36,191 bases of DNA from an uncultured Bacteriovoracaceae bacterium (lineage in GTDB: Bacteria > Bdellovibrionota > Bacteriovoracia > Bacteriovoracales > Bacteriovoracaceae): contig CALIJZ010000083.1 of the NCBI GenBank assembly GCA_938017795.1, forward strand, positions 1 through 36,191, written 5' to 3'. This document shows, one piece after another, positions 1 to 7,520 of this stretch. The notes below the pieces were generated by a model. That model made no database searches and had not been told where the DNA came from. It saw only the letters and a list, made by a program, of their open reading frames with translations. Position 1 is the first letter of the stretch. Every line of letters begins with the position of its first letter. Position numbers and translations under genes: made by a program.

Positions 1-534
1 TTTAAACTTTTCTTTAGATTTATGTTTTTTTAATGCTCTAATAAGTATAACTTGTTTTGTCGTTTGATCTAGCCAATGCTCATAATGAGCAATCTTCTCA
101 GCTTCTGTAAAAGTATCGGCATTTTTAATAATATAATCTCCGTACTGTGTGATATATGTTTCCCATAGATGTGGATCTATAGTAGAGGTGGGGTAATTGG
201 ATAAGTTAAATTTGATACTTAAAAAGCGATCTTGAGACCAATCCATAAATATATCTCTAAAGAAACGTCTCAACTTTAGGTTAAGGGAGTTTACATTTAA
301 GGTACCATCTCGAAATTCTTGAATAATTTTAGAGTAAATATCAGTCTGCTCGCTTGTTAATCCCATTCCTTTGGCATGTTGCCTTTCAGTTGAAGGAGGA
401 ATCTGATTGAGTTCAGCAAGCGAAAGATTTCTTGGGTTTGCAGTTCTATTATATTGATAATTTGTATTTTGTTGAGAGTATGAATTCAACCCTAAAATGA
501 GGAAAGATATTAATAGATAAATATTGATTTTCAT
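1..534 (-). CDS. Exported protein of unknown function, C-terminus beyond window
   Basis: An open frame of 178 codons starts at the ATG at 534-532 and runs off the left edge, so the C-terminus is missing. The N-terminus MKINIYLLISFLILGLNSYS is a good signal peptide (one Lys, hydrophobic core, SYS|Q cleavage), which fixes the start although there is only a weak ribosome binding site. The mature part begins with a Gln/Asn/Tyr-rich stretch, then a mostly helical, charged region containing DWSQDRF and WLDQTTKQV. I recognise no family. It lies in the accessory region left of the tRNA-Leu remnant and is probably periplasmic or secreted. Confidence concerns its being a gene, not a function. Confidence 0.7.
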   Translation of the reverse strand, partial: MKINIYLLISFLILGLNSYSQQNTNYQYNRTANPRNLSLAELNQIPPSTERQHAKGMGLTSEQTDIYSKIIQEFRDGTLNVNSLNLKLRRFFRDIFMDWSQDRFLSIKFNLSNYPTSTIDPHLWETYITQYGDYIIKNADTFTEAEKIAHYEHWLDQTTKQVILIRALKKHKSKEKFK

Positions 535-753
535 AAAGTCTGCATCGGAAAAATAATTATTTACTTGAGTTTTTCGGAAAAATTGGAGCGATTTGGTAAC
601 GTTTGCCGAAACCTCGTACAGTATCTCTCAACCTGCTTTCAGGGAGCGTTTATATCCATATCAATGTAAATTTAAGTGTTAATTTACTGAATTCTCAAAT
701 TATTAAATAATTCAACTTCACCCTGAATTTTTTGGTCCTATCCTTTGAACTTT

Positions 754-1242
754 CTAAAGTTTCATCCATTCAGCATCGGGGTAATTATTACAACCATCTA
801 TTACTTGTTGCATTTGATCATCCGGCCACGGATGATCCTTTGGAATATTTAAAGTTAAAGAATAAAAAGAATTATTCAAATAATCATTTTTAAATAAATA
901 CTTACAACCCTCTGATATTAAATCGACTTTACTGCGCTCACAAATTGAGTCATGAGTTAGATAAGTTTCAAATCCATCAGAACTACCCATTAAGTTACAT
1001 TGTTTTTGTAATACATCTTCATATATTTCAGGGGCATCATCAGACTTAGAAGCAGTACACATTACATATTTTTTTTCAGAATTATTATAAATTTCACATG
1101 AAGACCATCTGGATTTCGTCGCTGCTTTTTGAGAATTAGAATTCTGAGTATTTAGATTGGATTTTTTTCTTATCAAGTCATCCTTCTTCTCAGATGAGCA
1201 GCTAAAACTCAACGCCAATAAAATTATTATCATTTTCTTCAT
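754..1242 (-). CDS. Small cysteine-rich exported protein, possible lipoprotein
   Basis: A protein of 162 residues. The ATG at 1242 is chosen over an in-frame TTG one codon upstream because GAGAGG lies 7 bases before it. The N-terminus MKKMIIILLALSFSC gives a signal sequence ending in Cys; the -3 residue is Ser rather than Leu, so the lipobox is imperfect and plain export is also possible. Six further cysteines in the mature part could form disulfides in the periplasm. A Ser/Asn/Gln-rich linker follows the processing site. It has no recognisable family and stands alone between two gaps of about 200 bases in the accessory region. Confidence 0.65.
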   Translation of the reverse strand: MKKMIIILLALSFSCSSEKKDDLIRKKSNLNTQNSNSQKAATKSRWSSCEIYNNSEKKYVMCTASKSDDAPEIYEDVLQKQCNLMGSSDGFETYLTHDSICERSKVDLISEGCKYLFKNDYLNNSFYSLTLNIPKDHPWPDDQMQQVIDGCNNYPDAEWMKL

Positions 1243-1462
1243 CAATGACCTCTCTTTTTTTAAGTATTGGTTACCATATGTGAATTTCCATAGTTGAGCA
1301 ACATTAAAGAAATTACGGATGTATTATTCTAACAATGGGAACATTGTAAATTGCGAGCAAATTGAAGAAGGGATAGAAGCAACGGAGTTTTTCTCACTAG
1401 TTAATTGCTACTAGAATTTAATCCCGGTCCTCATTATAATTTAAAGTATTTTAATTAATTGA

Positions 1463-2269
1463 CTAGTATCCGATCATAGTGGAACCATCGTAATAGCTCT
1501 TCATCATTTTTTGTCCCTTCTCAACAATTTCGTAGTAGTACTTAGCTTTATCTTGTCTCGTCACTTCACTTCTTGCATTGCCTCTCTTGAAATAATCTAC
1601 CATATTTGAATATAAAGCAGGTGCATAACCAGCCTTCATAAGAGCGAAATCAGAAAATAAGCGAGAGAGTCGTCCATTTCCATCAGGGAAAGAATCAAGT
1701 GCTACTAAGTTATGATGAATTTTTTCGGCAAAGCTGACAGGGTCACTTTTAAATAGTTGAATTGCCGAGTCAGATTCAAGCCATTCATAAAACGTCTCAG
1801 GATTCCCCGAAACAAATGAATCTGAAAGGTATACATAACTTCCTCCCGTTCTAAAAGAAAGGTCACCTCTAATATTATCTGCAACTAATTTGTTGGTTAG
1901 TATTTTGTTGAGCTCTCTTGCTGTCTCTTTGTTAATTTCCAGGTCATCCAAGTTTTCTATAATAAATTTTACTGCAAGCTCAAAATTCATTTCAGCTATT
2001 TTGGATATATCTGAATCTACAACTGTTTCGGGAGCTATAAACCTGCGCCCTTTACTTATTGTTCTACTAACATTACTTGATCCAGAAAAAATGATTTGTG
2101 AAGCAATTTCCTTCTTTTTTTTCGTCCAAATAACGGTTCGAAAATATTGGGAACATACTTGGGAGTTAAAAGATGATTCGAGCGGAGCAATCTCTTTTGA
2201 TCTAGCCAGAGAGCTCGTCGACAAAGTATTTAAACTAAATAGGAGTATTAACAATACTTTAAGTTTCAT
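1463..2269 (-). CDS. Secreted Fic-fold protein with catalytic His replaced by Asp
   Basis: A protein of 268 residues with a signal peptide (about 1-22, ending SSLA). Residues 135-165 match the Fic beta-hairpin 'flap' (GGSYVYLSDSF) and the following Glu-Trp helix. The core motif at 192-203 reads DSFPDGNGRLSR. Active Fic AMP-transferases carry HPFxxGNGRxxR, so the anion-binding GNGR and second Arg are intact, while the general-base His is Asp192 (GAT where CAT/CAC is expected). I see no clear inhibitory (S/T)xxxE(G/N) helix. The fold is well supported; AMPylation activity is doubtful. It may be a pseudoenzyme, a deAMPylase, a phosphotransferase-like variant or a binding domain. The start lacks an SD; CCGATAAAGTTATC precedes the ATG, so a leaderless start is possible. 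Confidence 0.8.
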   Translation of the reverse strand: MKLKVLLILLFSLNTLSTSSLARSKEIAPLESSFNSQVCSQYFRTVIWTKKKKEIASQIIFSGSSNVSRTISKGRRFIAPETVVDSDISKIAEMNFELAVKFIIENLDDLEINKETARELNKILTNKLVADNIRGDLSFRTGGSYVYLSDSFVSGNPETFYEWLESDSAIQLFKSDPVSFAEKIHHNLVALDSFPDGNGRLSRLFSDFALMKAGYAPALYSNMVDYFKRGNARSEVTRQDKAKYYYEIVEKGQKMMKSYYDGSTMIGY

Positions 2270-2947
2270 GATAACTTTATCGGTTAAATTGTTTTAAAGG
2301 TTTACTCCAATAAGGCCTTTAGGGATAAATAGGTGACTATAAAGGTATTATTAGATGGCTTTAAACATGATCAAAACTCTGAGTAAACCTGCAAGTAGTT
2401 AAAATTATGTTAAATCTATTTGAGTTCGGTGATTATTATCAAAAATCGGTGTTTAGTTAATAAATTTCTTATTACTAACATAAAGAGGAGTTAAATTATT
2501 TCAGCATCGATGAAAGTGAGGTTTAAGTCTTATGCCTATTTTAAAATATACATTGTAGGAAGTTTAGCTAAACCAAGGAAATAGATGCCAAAATACTTAA
2601 TTGCTTAAACACACAAATCAAGAACGTTTCAGTTTGTCTAGGCCTTGCTAGCAAATATTTAAACGAGTCTGTTAACTAGAGGTGATTTTTTAGGCCAAGA
2701 CCATCAAACAAAAATCAAAAATATGAGAAGGTATTAAAATTATTAAACGAGAGTTTCTAATAACTCGTTGAATGTTAATGATTTACTCTGGTTTAAAGTA
2801 TTCAATCCTATTTTCTCTCCATTCGTATTGTCCTGACAACCTCATGATCACTACAAATCGACTAGACTAGTCAATATAGGAAGAACGAGATGAATAATTT
2901 TCTATAAATTACTCTAGACGCCGTTTCATTATATAATTTAGACAATT
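2270..2947. other. Long AT-rich intergenic region with no supported gene
   Basis: This stretch of 678 bases between the divergent Fic-like gene and the next rightward gene holds no open frame with a start, ribosome binding site and protein-like composition. A run of 25 codons near 2690-2760 has a basic, helix-like translation but starts just after a stop and has no start codon. A 13-base near-palindrome with six-base arms (GACTAG-A-CTAGTC) lies at 2860-2872, upstream of the promoter described separately. The stretch may be degraded accessory DNA. Confidence 0.5.
2909..2947 (+). promoter_or_regulatory. Candidate sigma-70-type promoter giving a (near-)leaderless transcript
   Basis: TATAAT at 2932-2937 is a perfect -10 hexamer. 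A weak -35 (TTACTC, 2909-2914) lies 17 bases upstream. The -10 ends 10 bases before the ATG at 2948, so transcription should start about 3-4 bases before the start codon, and no Shine-Dalgarno is present. Confidence 0.5.
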
Positions 2948-3667
2948 ATGAAGTTCATTTTAATCGTTTTACTTTTTTCAGAGTTAGTTTTTGCCCAAAG
3001 CTCACGACAGGGAATCTACCCTTTAACTCCACAGGTTGATGATTTATTTATTAAATTTACTGAAAGTACTTCACACAAAGGATACTTTAAAGTTTCTTTG
3101 TGTGATTATTCTGAAGAGAACAGTTGCAAAAGCTTAATGCTAGGCGATGTTTATTATAAACTAGGTGACTTAAATTTTAATGAAAACCTCTTAAGCAATG
3201 CAAAAATTAAAAAAAAACTTATTCAGACTATAAACTTCTTTGCAGAGCTAGCTCTTTGGAGCGTAGCTTACGAATGCATAATGCATTTTTCAAAAAGAAA
3301 TTTTTCAAACTCATGGTTATTTAAAGAACAAAAAGAATTTGCTCTTTTCAATATAAAAATGACAAAAAATGGAATCGTCAATTTTCTCACAATAGGTAGC
3401 GCTGTTGGGTATTTTACATCCGTTCTTTATAATGAAGCGAAAGACTTATCTCCACTTTCAAATGTTTTAGATGATCAAAAATATGATGAGTTCATATCAA
3501 AGCGGGAAAACCATCCTTTGAAATTAAAAAATGAAAATAGATCCTCTCAAAAGTGGTTATTAAGAGAGCACCATGAAACAAACATGACTGATTTTTCGGA
3601 TATGTTAAGTCGGGTAATTCTTAGACAACACTGGAATGAAGATGTTCAAGGACATTTCAGCCTTTAG
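2948..3667 (+). CDS. Exported protein of unknown function, first gene of a two-gene cassette
   Basis: A protein of 239 residues. The N-terminus is a signal peptide (MKFILIVLLFSELVFAQ, cleavage after VFA), which fixes the ATG despite the absence of a ribosome binding site. The mature part contains two cysteines near residue 55 (LCDYSEENSCKS). There is a hydrophobic helix at about 139-156 and a basic, His-containing C-terminal tail. No family is recognised. Its stop codon lies inside the left arm of a 15-bp inverted repeat whose right arm covers the SD of the downstream lipoprotein gene, so the two genes probably form one transcript with coupled translation. The pair may act together at the inner membrane or periplasm; that is inference only. 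Confidence 0.65.
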   Translation: MKFILIVLLFSELVFAQSSRQGIYPLTPQVDDLFIKFTESTSHKGYFKVSLCDYSEENSCKSLMLGDVYYKLGDLNFNENLLSNAKIKKKLIQTINFFAELALWSVAYECIMHFSKRNFSNSWLFKEQKEFALFNIKMTKNGIVNFLTIGSAVGYFTSVLYNEAKDLSPLSNVLDDQKYDEFISKRENHPLKLKNENRSSQKWLLREHHETNMTDFSDMLSRVILRQHWNEDVQGHFSL

Positions 3668-3712
3668 TTTTATTTTTCAAAACTGTTGATATAATTGAAA
3701 TAAAACTAAAGG
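3661..3712 (+). promoter_or_regulatory. Perfect 15-bp inverted repeat spanning a stop codon and the next gene's SD
   Basis: CCTTTAGTTTTATTT (3661-3675) and its exact complement AAATAAAACTAAAGG (3698-3712) flank a 22-base loop. The left arm contains the TAG stop of the upstream gene (3665-3667). The right arm contains most of the AAAGGAG ribosome binding site (3708-3714) of the gene starting at 3720. In RNA the stem would bury that SD until a ribosome finishing the first gene opens it. There is no T-run after the stem, so it does not look like a terminator. Confidence 0.6.
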
Positions 3713-3719
3713 AGATTAT

Positions 3720-4460
3720 ATGTATTTTTCTAAACTATTTATTTCACTTTTTCTTATTGTTTCTTGTTCTAGTACACAAGTAAATTCAAACAGGACAGTT
3801 GCTCAGGAGGATCCGCAGGTAAGTAAAGAAGTAAGAGTCGATGTTGCAATGGAAGTTATTGAAATTGCAAGACAAGATGAAGAACTTTCTAAAGAGTTAA
3901 ATGATTCATACTACAGAGGCCTTATTTATGAACCTCATAGCGTTAGTAGATATAAAACGGGTATTGTTTTGGGTAGTGGCTTAGTAATGCTTGGAATGAT
4001 TACAACAATAGCAGAAGAAGGATTAAGGTCACAAAAAAGCAAGCTAGATAAATTTGCGGCACAAAGGTATGGAACTTCATCATTTGTTAAAAATGGTCTA
4101 CCACATTTTCGTCTCACTGCTCCCAAAGGATATACTGTCGCTGCTGATTCAATGGGAGCATTCTATAAGGCCAAAGGTGCTGCTGAAGTTAAATCCAAAG
4201 AACTTACTAAGAAAATAAATCAATTGAAAGGGATTAGAGCTAAAGGTAGAGCAGCTTTTATACTTGGAGCAGGAACCTTAGTTGTCTTATCTATTACTGG
4301 TGATAAATGGAAAGATGAAGAGAAAGAAAAGGAAACTGTACCATATACTATGAATGAGCTTGAAAATTTAACCATAGACGGAATGGAGCAATTTCTATTT
4401 GATACTCCTGAAGTCGTTGACCTGATAATTGATTTTGGGTTTAGAAAAGGTTTGATTTAA
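3720..4460 (+). CDS. Lipoprotein with two internal hydrophobic segments, second gene of the cassette
   Basis: A protein of 246 residues beginning MYFSKLFISLFLIVSCSS. The lipobox cysteine at 16 (IVSC) predicts a lipoprotein. Two Gly-rich hydrophobic stretches at about 77-98 (TGIVLGSGLVMLGMITTIAE) and 177-194 (AAFILGAGTLVVLSI) could be membrane helices. They are separated by a basic, helix-prone segment with AAKGYTV-like and KAKGAAEVKSKELTKK-like sequence. The C-terminal 50 residues are acidic. The family is not recognised. The SD (AAAGGAG, six bases before the ATG) is strong but sits in the hairpin described above. It is likely expressed only together with the gene before it. Confidence 0.65.
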   Translation: MYFSKLFISLFLIVSCSSTQVNSNRTVAQEDPQVSKEVRVDVAMEVIEIARQDEELSKELNDSYYRGLIYEPHSVSRYKTGIVLGSGLVMLGMITTIAEEGLRSQKSKLDKFAAQRYGTSSFVKNGLPHFRLTAPKGYTVAADSMGAFYKAKGAAEVKSKELTKKINQLKGIRAKGRAAFILGAGTLVVLSITGDKWKDEEKEKETVPYTMNELENLTIDGMEQFLFDTPEVVDLIIDFGFRKGLI

Positions 4461-4475
4461 ATTTTTTAATTAGGA

Positions 4476-4535
4476 GCAGATTCAAAATCCACCGAAATTC
4501 AGTTCTTGGGGGAGTTCAAGTCCCCCCGAGGCTTC
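4476..4535 (+). pseudogene. Decayed 3' fragment of a tRNA-Leu(CAA) gene, probable integration scar
   Basis: The fragment starts with an anticodon-loop-like segment (TTCAAAA at 4481-4487, anticodon CAA) followed by TCCAC. The 5' stem strand beside it (GCAGA) does not pair with TCCAC, as if the 5' half had been replaced. A class-II variable arm follows (GAA...TTC stem). Next comes a T-arm with the loop TTCAAGT (4515-4521) between a G-run and CCCCC, with one mismatch or a small insertion. The acceptor-like CGAGGC ends in TTCA rather than ACCA. No D-arm or 5' acceptor strand is present, so this is not a functional tRNA. Integrative elements often leave such a 3' tRNA fragment at the end opposite the restored tRNA. 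Confidence 0.6.
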
Positions 4536-4578
4536 ATATAGTAAATCTCACTGATATTAGTAAGTTAGGATTTAAATC

Positions 4579-4899
4579 TCATGGATTTAATCTTGAAATT
4601 TGATCGATAATACAATTAGTGTGAGGAGTTTCAAATTCAAACACTTTCACATTATAGATTTCATTTGGTTTTTTAGAATCAAATGTGATTTCTGCTTTAT
4701 ACAGTTTTTGATGTAAACCAGAAAATCTTTCAAACTTTACTTCAATCTTTTTAATTACTTCATCCAAATAAGAATTATGACCGATATTAGATATAATTCT
4801 CTCAACTCTACCATCACAAAAACTAACTGCTTCACTTGCTTGTAAAGACGGTAATAACAACACTGAAAATATCACGATGAATATATTGATTTTCTTCAT
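4579..4899 (-). CDS. Small periplasmic protein of unknown function
   Basis: A protein of 106 residues with a signal peptide (MKKINIFIVIFSVLLLPSLQ, probable cleavage at LQA|S) and a good SD (AGGAGAG) just upstream of the ATG at 4899. The mature part of about 84 residues has two cysteines (FCDGRVER near the start and TNCIIDQ near the end) that could form one disulfide. The predicted character is alternating strand and helix, slightly basic. It has no recognised family and no operon partner, and is the first gene to the right of the tRNA remnant. Confidence 0.65.
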   Translation of the reverse strand: MKKINIFIVIFSVLLLPSLQASEAVSFCDGRVERIISNIGHNSYLDEVIKKIEVKFERFSGLHQKLYKAEITFDSKKPNEIYNVKVFEFETPHTNCIIDQISRLNP

Positions 4900-5073
4900 T
4901 ATCTCTCCTAATTAACTCTTTTTAAAATAATTAAAAAAAATTGTAATGACCAGCAATAAAAAAATCTCTTCATTTAGAATTGAGAACTTTTCTTGTAGTA
5001 AGGAATTAGTACTCTTTAATTGATAATTTTAAGTTCACCTCTTGGTTACCCGACCTTAGTTCTCAGCTAAAGG

Positions 5074-6222
5074 CTACTCTAACTCAAGGTTCTCTTCAGG
5101 CCAACTCACACAACTTAGAAAATAGTCATTCTTCTGCTCATCCTTAGTTAGTCCTGACTCAGTTAAACTTTGTACCTTACCTGAAACCTTTTTAAGCTTA
5201 CAAGCACCACAAACTCCCGATCGACATGCAAAAGGAACGTTTTGACCTTCATCTTCTAAGAAATCTAAAAGATTCTTTTTTCCAGAATATTTAAATGTTG
5301 ATCCATTATATTGAACATCCACATCACGATGAGGGATATCATCTTCGGAAAGAGTTGTTGGAGAAACAAACTCTTCACTATGTAATTTCTCATCCGATAC
5401 ACCACTTTCAATCAACGCTGCAGAAATAGCATTAGTCATCGGAGGAGGACCACAGAAATAGTAAAAAGCTGCTGGTAAGTCAGAAACATATTTTTTAATA
5501 ATATCGATCGTTAAAAAACCCGTATGCCCATCCCATCCTTTAATTTCTTTATCCGATAAGACTGGGACATAGTTAAACTGATTATATCTCTTAGATAGAT
5601 CTACCAAGGTATTATGAAATGCTAAATCCTTAACTCCACGTGCTCCATAAAATAAAGTCAGAGCGTAACTCTCTCCCCTATCAATAGCAGTTTGAATCAT
5701 CGAGATGAGAGGTGTAATCCCAATTCCCCCTCCGACGAAAACTCTATGTTTGTCCTTACCTAAGTCAGCATCAGTAAAAAGTCCTCCTGGAGGATGGGCC
5801 CTTACAATATCTCCTGGTTTCAAAGAGTGAAACCAATGAGATCCAACTCCATCTTTTATTTTCTTAATAGATACTTGAATTAAATTTTTATTATCTACTG
5901 AACTAGAGACTGAATAAGAGCGAAACACTTTTGCATCATCGCCTATTTGAAAGCTTAAAAATTGTCCTGCGTGATACTCAGGAATTTCTTTATTATCTGC
6001 TCGCCTAAGACGAAAGGTTTTAATGTCATGAGTTTCATCATAGATATCTATGATCTGAAGCTCTTCCATTCCATACCATGCATTTTCGTCGGGACCACCA
6101 CTTTGAACTTGATTTTTCTTTTCACCTCGCTCTCCAAGTACGCGAAAAAAGAAAGTAATTAGAGTAAAGCCTAAAACTCCGGAAACTAATTTAAAAAGAG
6201 GGAAATAATTATCAATGATCAT
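5074..6222 (-). CDS. Membrane-anchored flavin/2Fe-2S NAD(P)H oxidoreductase
   Basis: A protein of 382 residues. An N-terminal membrane helix (about 8-30) anchors a ferredoxin-reductase module: RSYS at 101-104 is the FAD/FMN-binding motif, GGGIGITPLISM the NAD(P)-phosphate loop and CGPPPM the nicotinamide-binding C-terminal motif. A plant-type 2Fe-2S domain closes the protein with C333-x4-C338-x2-C341-x29-C371. This order (reductase then ferredoxin) is that of Hcr-like and oxygenase-reductase enzymes. The ATG overlaps the stop of the upstream 4Fe-4S protein gene as ATGA, so the two are translationally coupled and presumably form one electron path from NAD(P)H to or across the membrane. The electron acceptor is not encoded in the window. 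Confidence 0.85.
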   Translation of the reverse strand: MIIDNYFPLFKLVSGVLGFTLITFFFRVLGERGEKKNQVQSGGPDENAWYGMEELQIIDIYDETHDIKTFRLRRADNKEIPEYHAGQFLSFQIGDDAKVFRSYSVSSSVDNKNLIQVSIKKIKDGVGSHWFHSLKPGDIVRAHPPGGLFTDADLGKDKHRVFVGGGIGITPLISMIQTAIDRGESYALTLFYGARGVKDLAFHNTLVDLSKRYNQFNYVPVLSDKEIKGWDGHTGFLTIDIIKKYVSDLPAAFYYFCGPPPMTNAISAALIESGVSDEKLHSEEFVSPTTLSEDDIPHRDVDVQYNGSTFKYSGKKNLLDFLEDEGQNVPFACRSGVCGACKLKKVSGKVQSLTESGLTKDEQKNDYFLSCVSWPEENLELE

Positions 6223-7313
6223 GCACTGACTCCTTGAAGCTCTTTAGGGCTCAAAATCTTCTTAAATTCTAAAGCCTTCACAGGACAAATATCGATACAA
6301 CCACCACACCCAATACAAGGTGAATCCATTAGACTAAATTTTCCATAAATGGGTGAACCATCTTTATGAGCGTAACCTGCAACATCAATACCCATTGGAC
6401 ACTGAGTACTACAAAGATCTAGCCCTTTGCAATTACCATTAGCAACAACTTCAAACTTTGATTTTGTAAACTTACCCCAAAGTCTCATCCCTCCAGCTAG
6501 TGGACAACCATAGCGGCACCAAATCCTTGTTCCTAATAATGGATAGGCTCCTACTCCAATTAAGGCTCCAAAAATAAGATCAACAACAAGATCTTGAGCA
6601 GCTCTCATCGAAGTTAAAACATTATTTGATAAAAGAATTTTTGCAGCATCTAGAAATAGAACAATTCCAAATGCGATAGCAAAAGCAAGAAAAACATATT
6701 GAATAAATTCGAGTTTACTGGCCGTTTTTCCTCTTGGAGTATATTTTTCAACCCAAGAGTTTCCTAGTTTTGTTACTCCAATAGCTTCAGCGAGGTTTCC
6801 ACATGCACAAAACCAAGAACAATAACGTTTTCCAAAAAACCAAACAGATAAAGGAACTAGTACAAAAATATAGACAAAGCCGCCTAAAGAAGTAAATCCA
6901 TTATAGACATAAACATAAGCATCTTTTCCAATAGGAGCATAAGCATCAGAGAAAAATCCACCTGCAGACCTAAGCCCAGGGATAAGATAAGGAACAATAT
7001 AAAAAAGGATGGATTGACTTAATAAAATGGAAGTAAATTTCTTTCTTTGATAACTACTAATTTTTTTGTTTTTATTTTTCCCATAAGGTGTTTTTCCACT
7101 TAAAAGAACTCTCCCACATATAAAAACAATAAGACCTGTATAAATGGTTGCGTACCAAAACCCTGTACTTTTACCGAACCAATAGAAGTTGGAAACAACT
7201 TGCTCAGGTGTATCAACAAACCAAAGAGGATATTTATATATGAGGTAAAATCCAATAACAATTGGGAAAAAGAAAACCAAAAATATTTTTTCGCTCACAC
7301 TTCGACTATTCAT
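6219..7313 (-). CDS. 4Fe-4S polytopic membrane protein, NapH/NosR-like
   Basis: A protein of 364 residues from the ATG at 7313, which has AAAGGA five bases upstream. An in-frame TTG 18 codons earlier has no ribosome binding site and would add a charged tail before the first helix. About five or six membrane helices are visible. The motif YCSWFCACG and a later CRYGCPLAGG match the cysteine motifs of NapH/NosR/CcoG-type proteins. Two C-terminal 4Fe-4S sites follow: CKGLDLCSTQCP and CIGCGGCIDICP. Family knowledge says such proteins pass electrons between the quinone or flavin side and the periplasm. It is the first gene of a coupled pair with the flavin/2Fe-2S reductase, and a palindrome and an ECF-like promoter motif lie upstream. 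Confidence 0.85.
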   Translation of the reverse strand: MNSRSVSEKIFLVFFFPIVIGFYLIYKYPLWFVDTPEQVVSNFYWFGKSTGFWYATIYTGLIVFICGRVLLSGKTPYGKNKNKKISSYQRKKFTSILLSQSILFYIVPYLIPGLRSAGGFFSDAYAPIGKDAYVYVYNGFTSLGGFVYIFVLVPLSVWFFGKRYCSWFCACGNLAEAIGVTKLGNSWVEKYTPRGKTASKLEFIQYVFLAFAIAFGIVLFLDAAKILLSNNVLTSMRAAQDLVVDLIFGALIGVGAYPLLGTRIWCRYGCPLAGGMRLWGKFTKSKFEVVANGNCKGLDLCSTQCPMGIDVAGYAHKDGSPIYGKFSLMDSPCIGCGGCIDICPVKALEFKKILSPKELQGVSA

Positions 7314-7370
7314 CTTTTTCCTTTTAATGAAGTCCTCATTAATGATTCCAATAAATATAGAGTACAATTA

Positions 7371-7386
7371 TTGACAATAATGTCAA
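7371..7386. promoter_or_regulatory. Perfect palindrome TTGACA-N4-TGTCAA upstream of the electron-transfer operon
   Basis: A 16-base dyad lies 58-73 bases before the ATG at 7313. Read on the minus strand, its first half is also a consensus -35 hexamer, so a bound protein could block RNA polymerase. The half-site spacing (TTGAC-N6-GTCAA) is two bases wider than a FNR/FixK box (TTGAT-N4-ATCAA), so the regulator is not named. Confidence 0.45.
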
Positions 7387-7438
7387 CAGAAGTATCTCTA
7401 AAGGAGTTAATTAAGAAAAAACTTATTCCAATAGCTTA

Positions 7439-7463
7439 TTCGCTTTGAAAATAAAAATGTTAC
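7439..7463 (-). promoter_or_regulatory. ECF-type promoter-like motif, GTAACA-N15-CGAA
   Basis: On the minus strand TGTAACATTT (with GTAACA at 7463-7458) is followed after 15 bases by CGAA (7442-7439). The -35-like block is the same as in the two N16 sites before the sigma-factor and DUF547 operons, but the spacer is one base shorter. If active it would give a leader of roughly 115 bases to the operon starting at 7313. Confidence 0.35.
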
Positions 7464-7520
7464 ATATTATAAAAATATTTCCTAGTTCAGAGCAGGAGTA
7501 ACCTTTGTATTAGTTTCGAA

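Noticed and set aside
596..616. GTAACG...CGAA near the first gene
   Set aside because: The blocks are only five bases apart and the strand is opposite to the nearby genes.
1890..2297. Rightward open frame with hydrophobic start opposite the Fic-like gene
   Set aside because: It lies antisense to a clear Fic domain and has no SD; the minus-strand protein has the family motifs.
2690..2762. Short basic reading frame (RPRPSNKNQKYEKVLKLL) as a possible transposase or HTH remnant
   Set aside because: It has only about 25 codons, no start codon and no match long enough to name a family.
7371..7386. FNR/FixK box
   Set aside because: The half-sites are spaced two bases too widely for TTGAT-N4-ATCAA, so only a generic palindrome is claimed.
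7200..7448. Rightward frame, including a possible 22-codon peptide from the ATG at 7380
   Set aside because: It overlaps the 4Fe-4S gene and its palindrome and has no SD before the short version; it is better explained as regulatory DNA.
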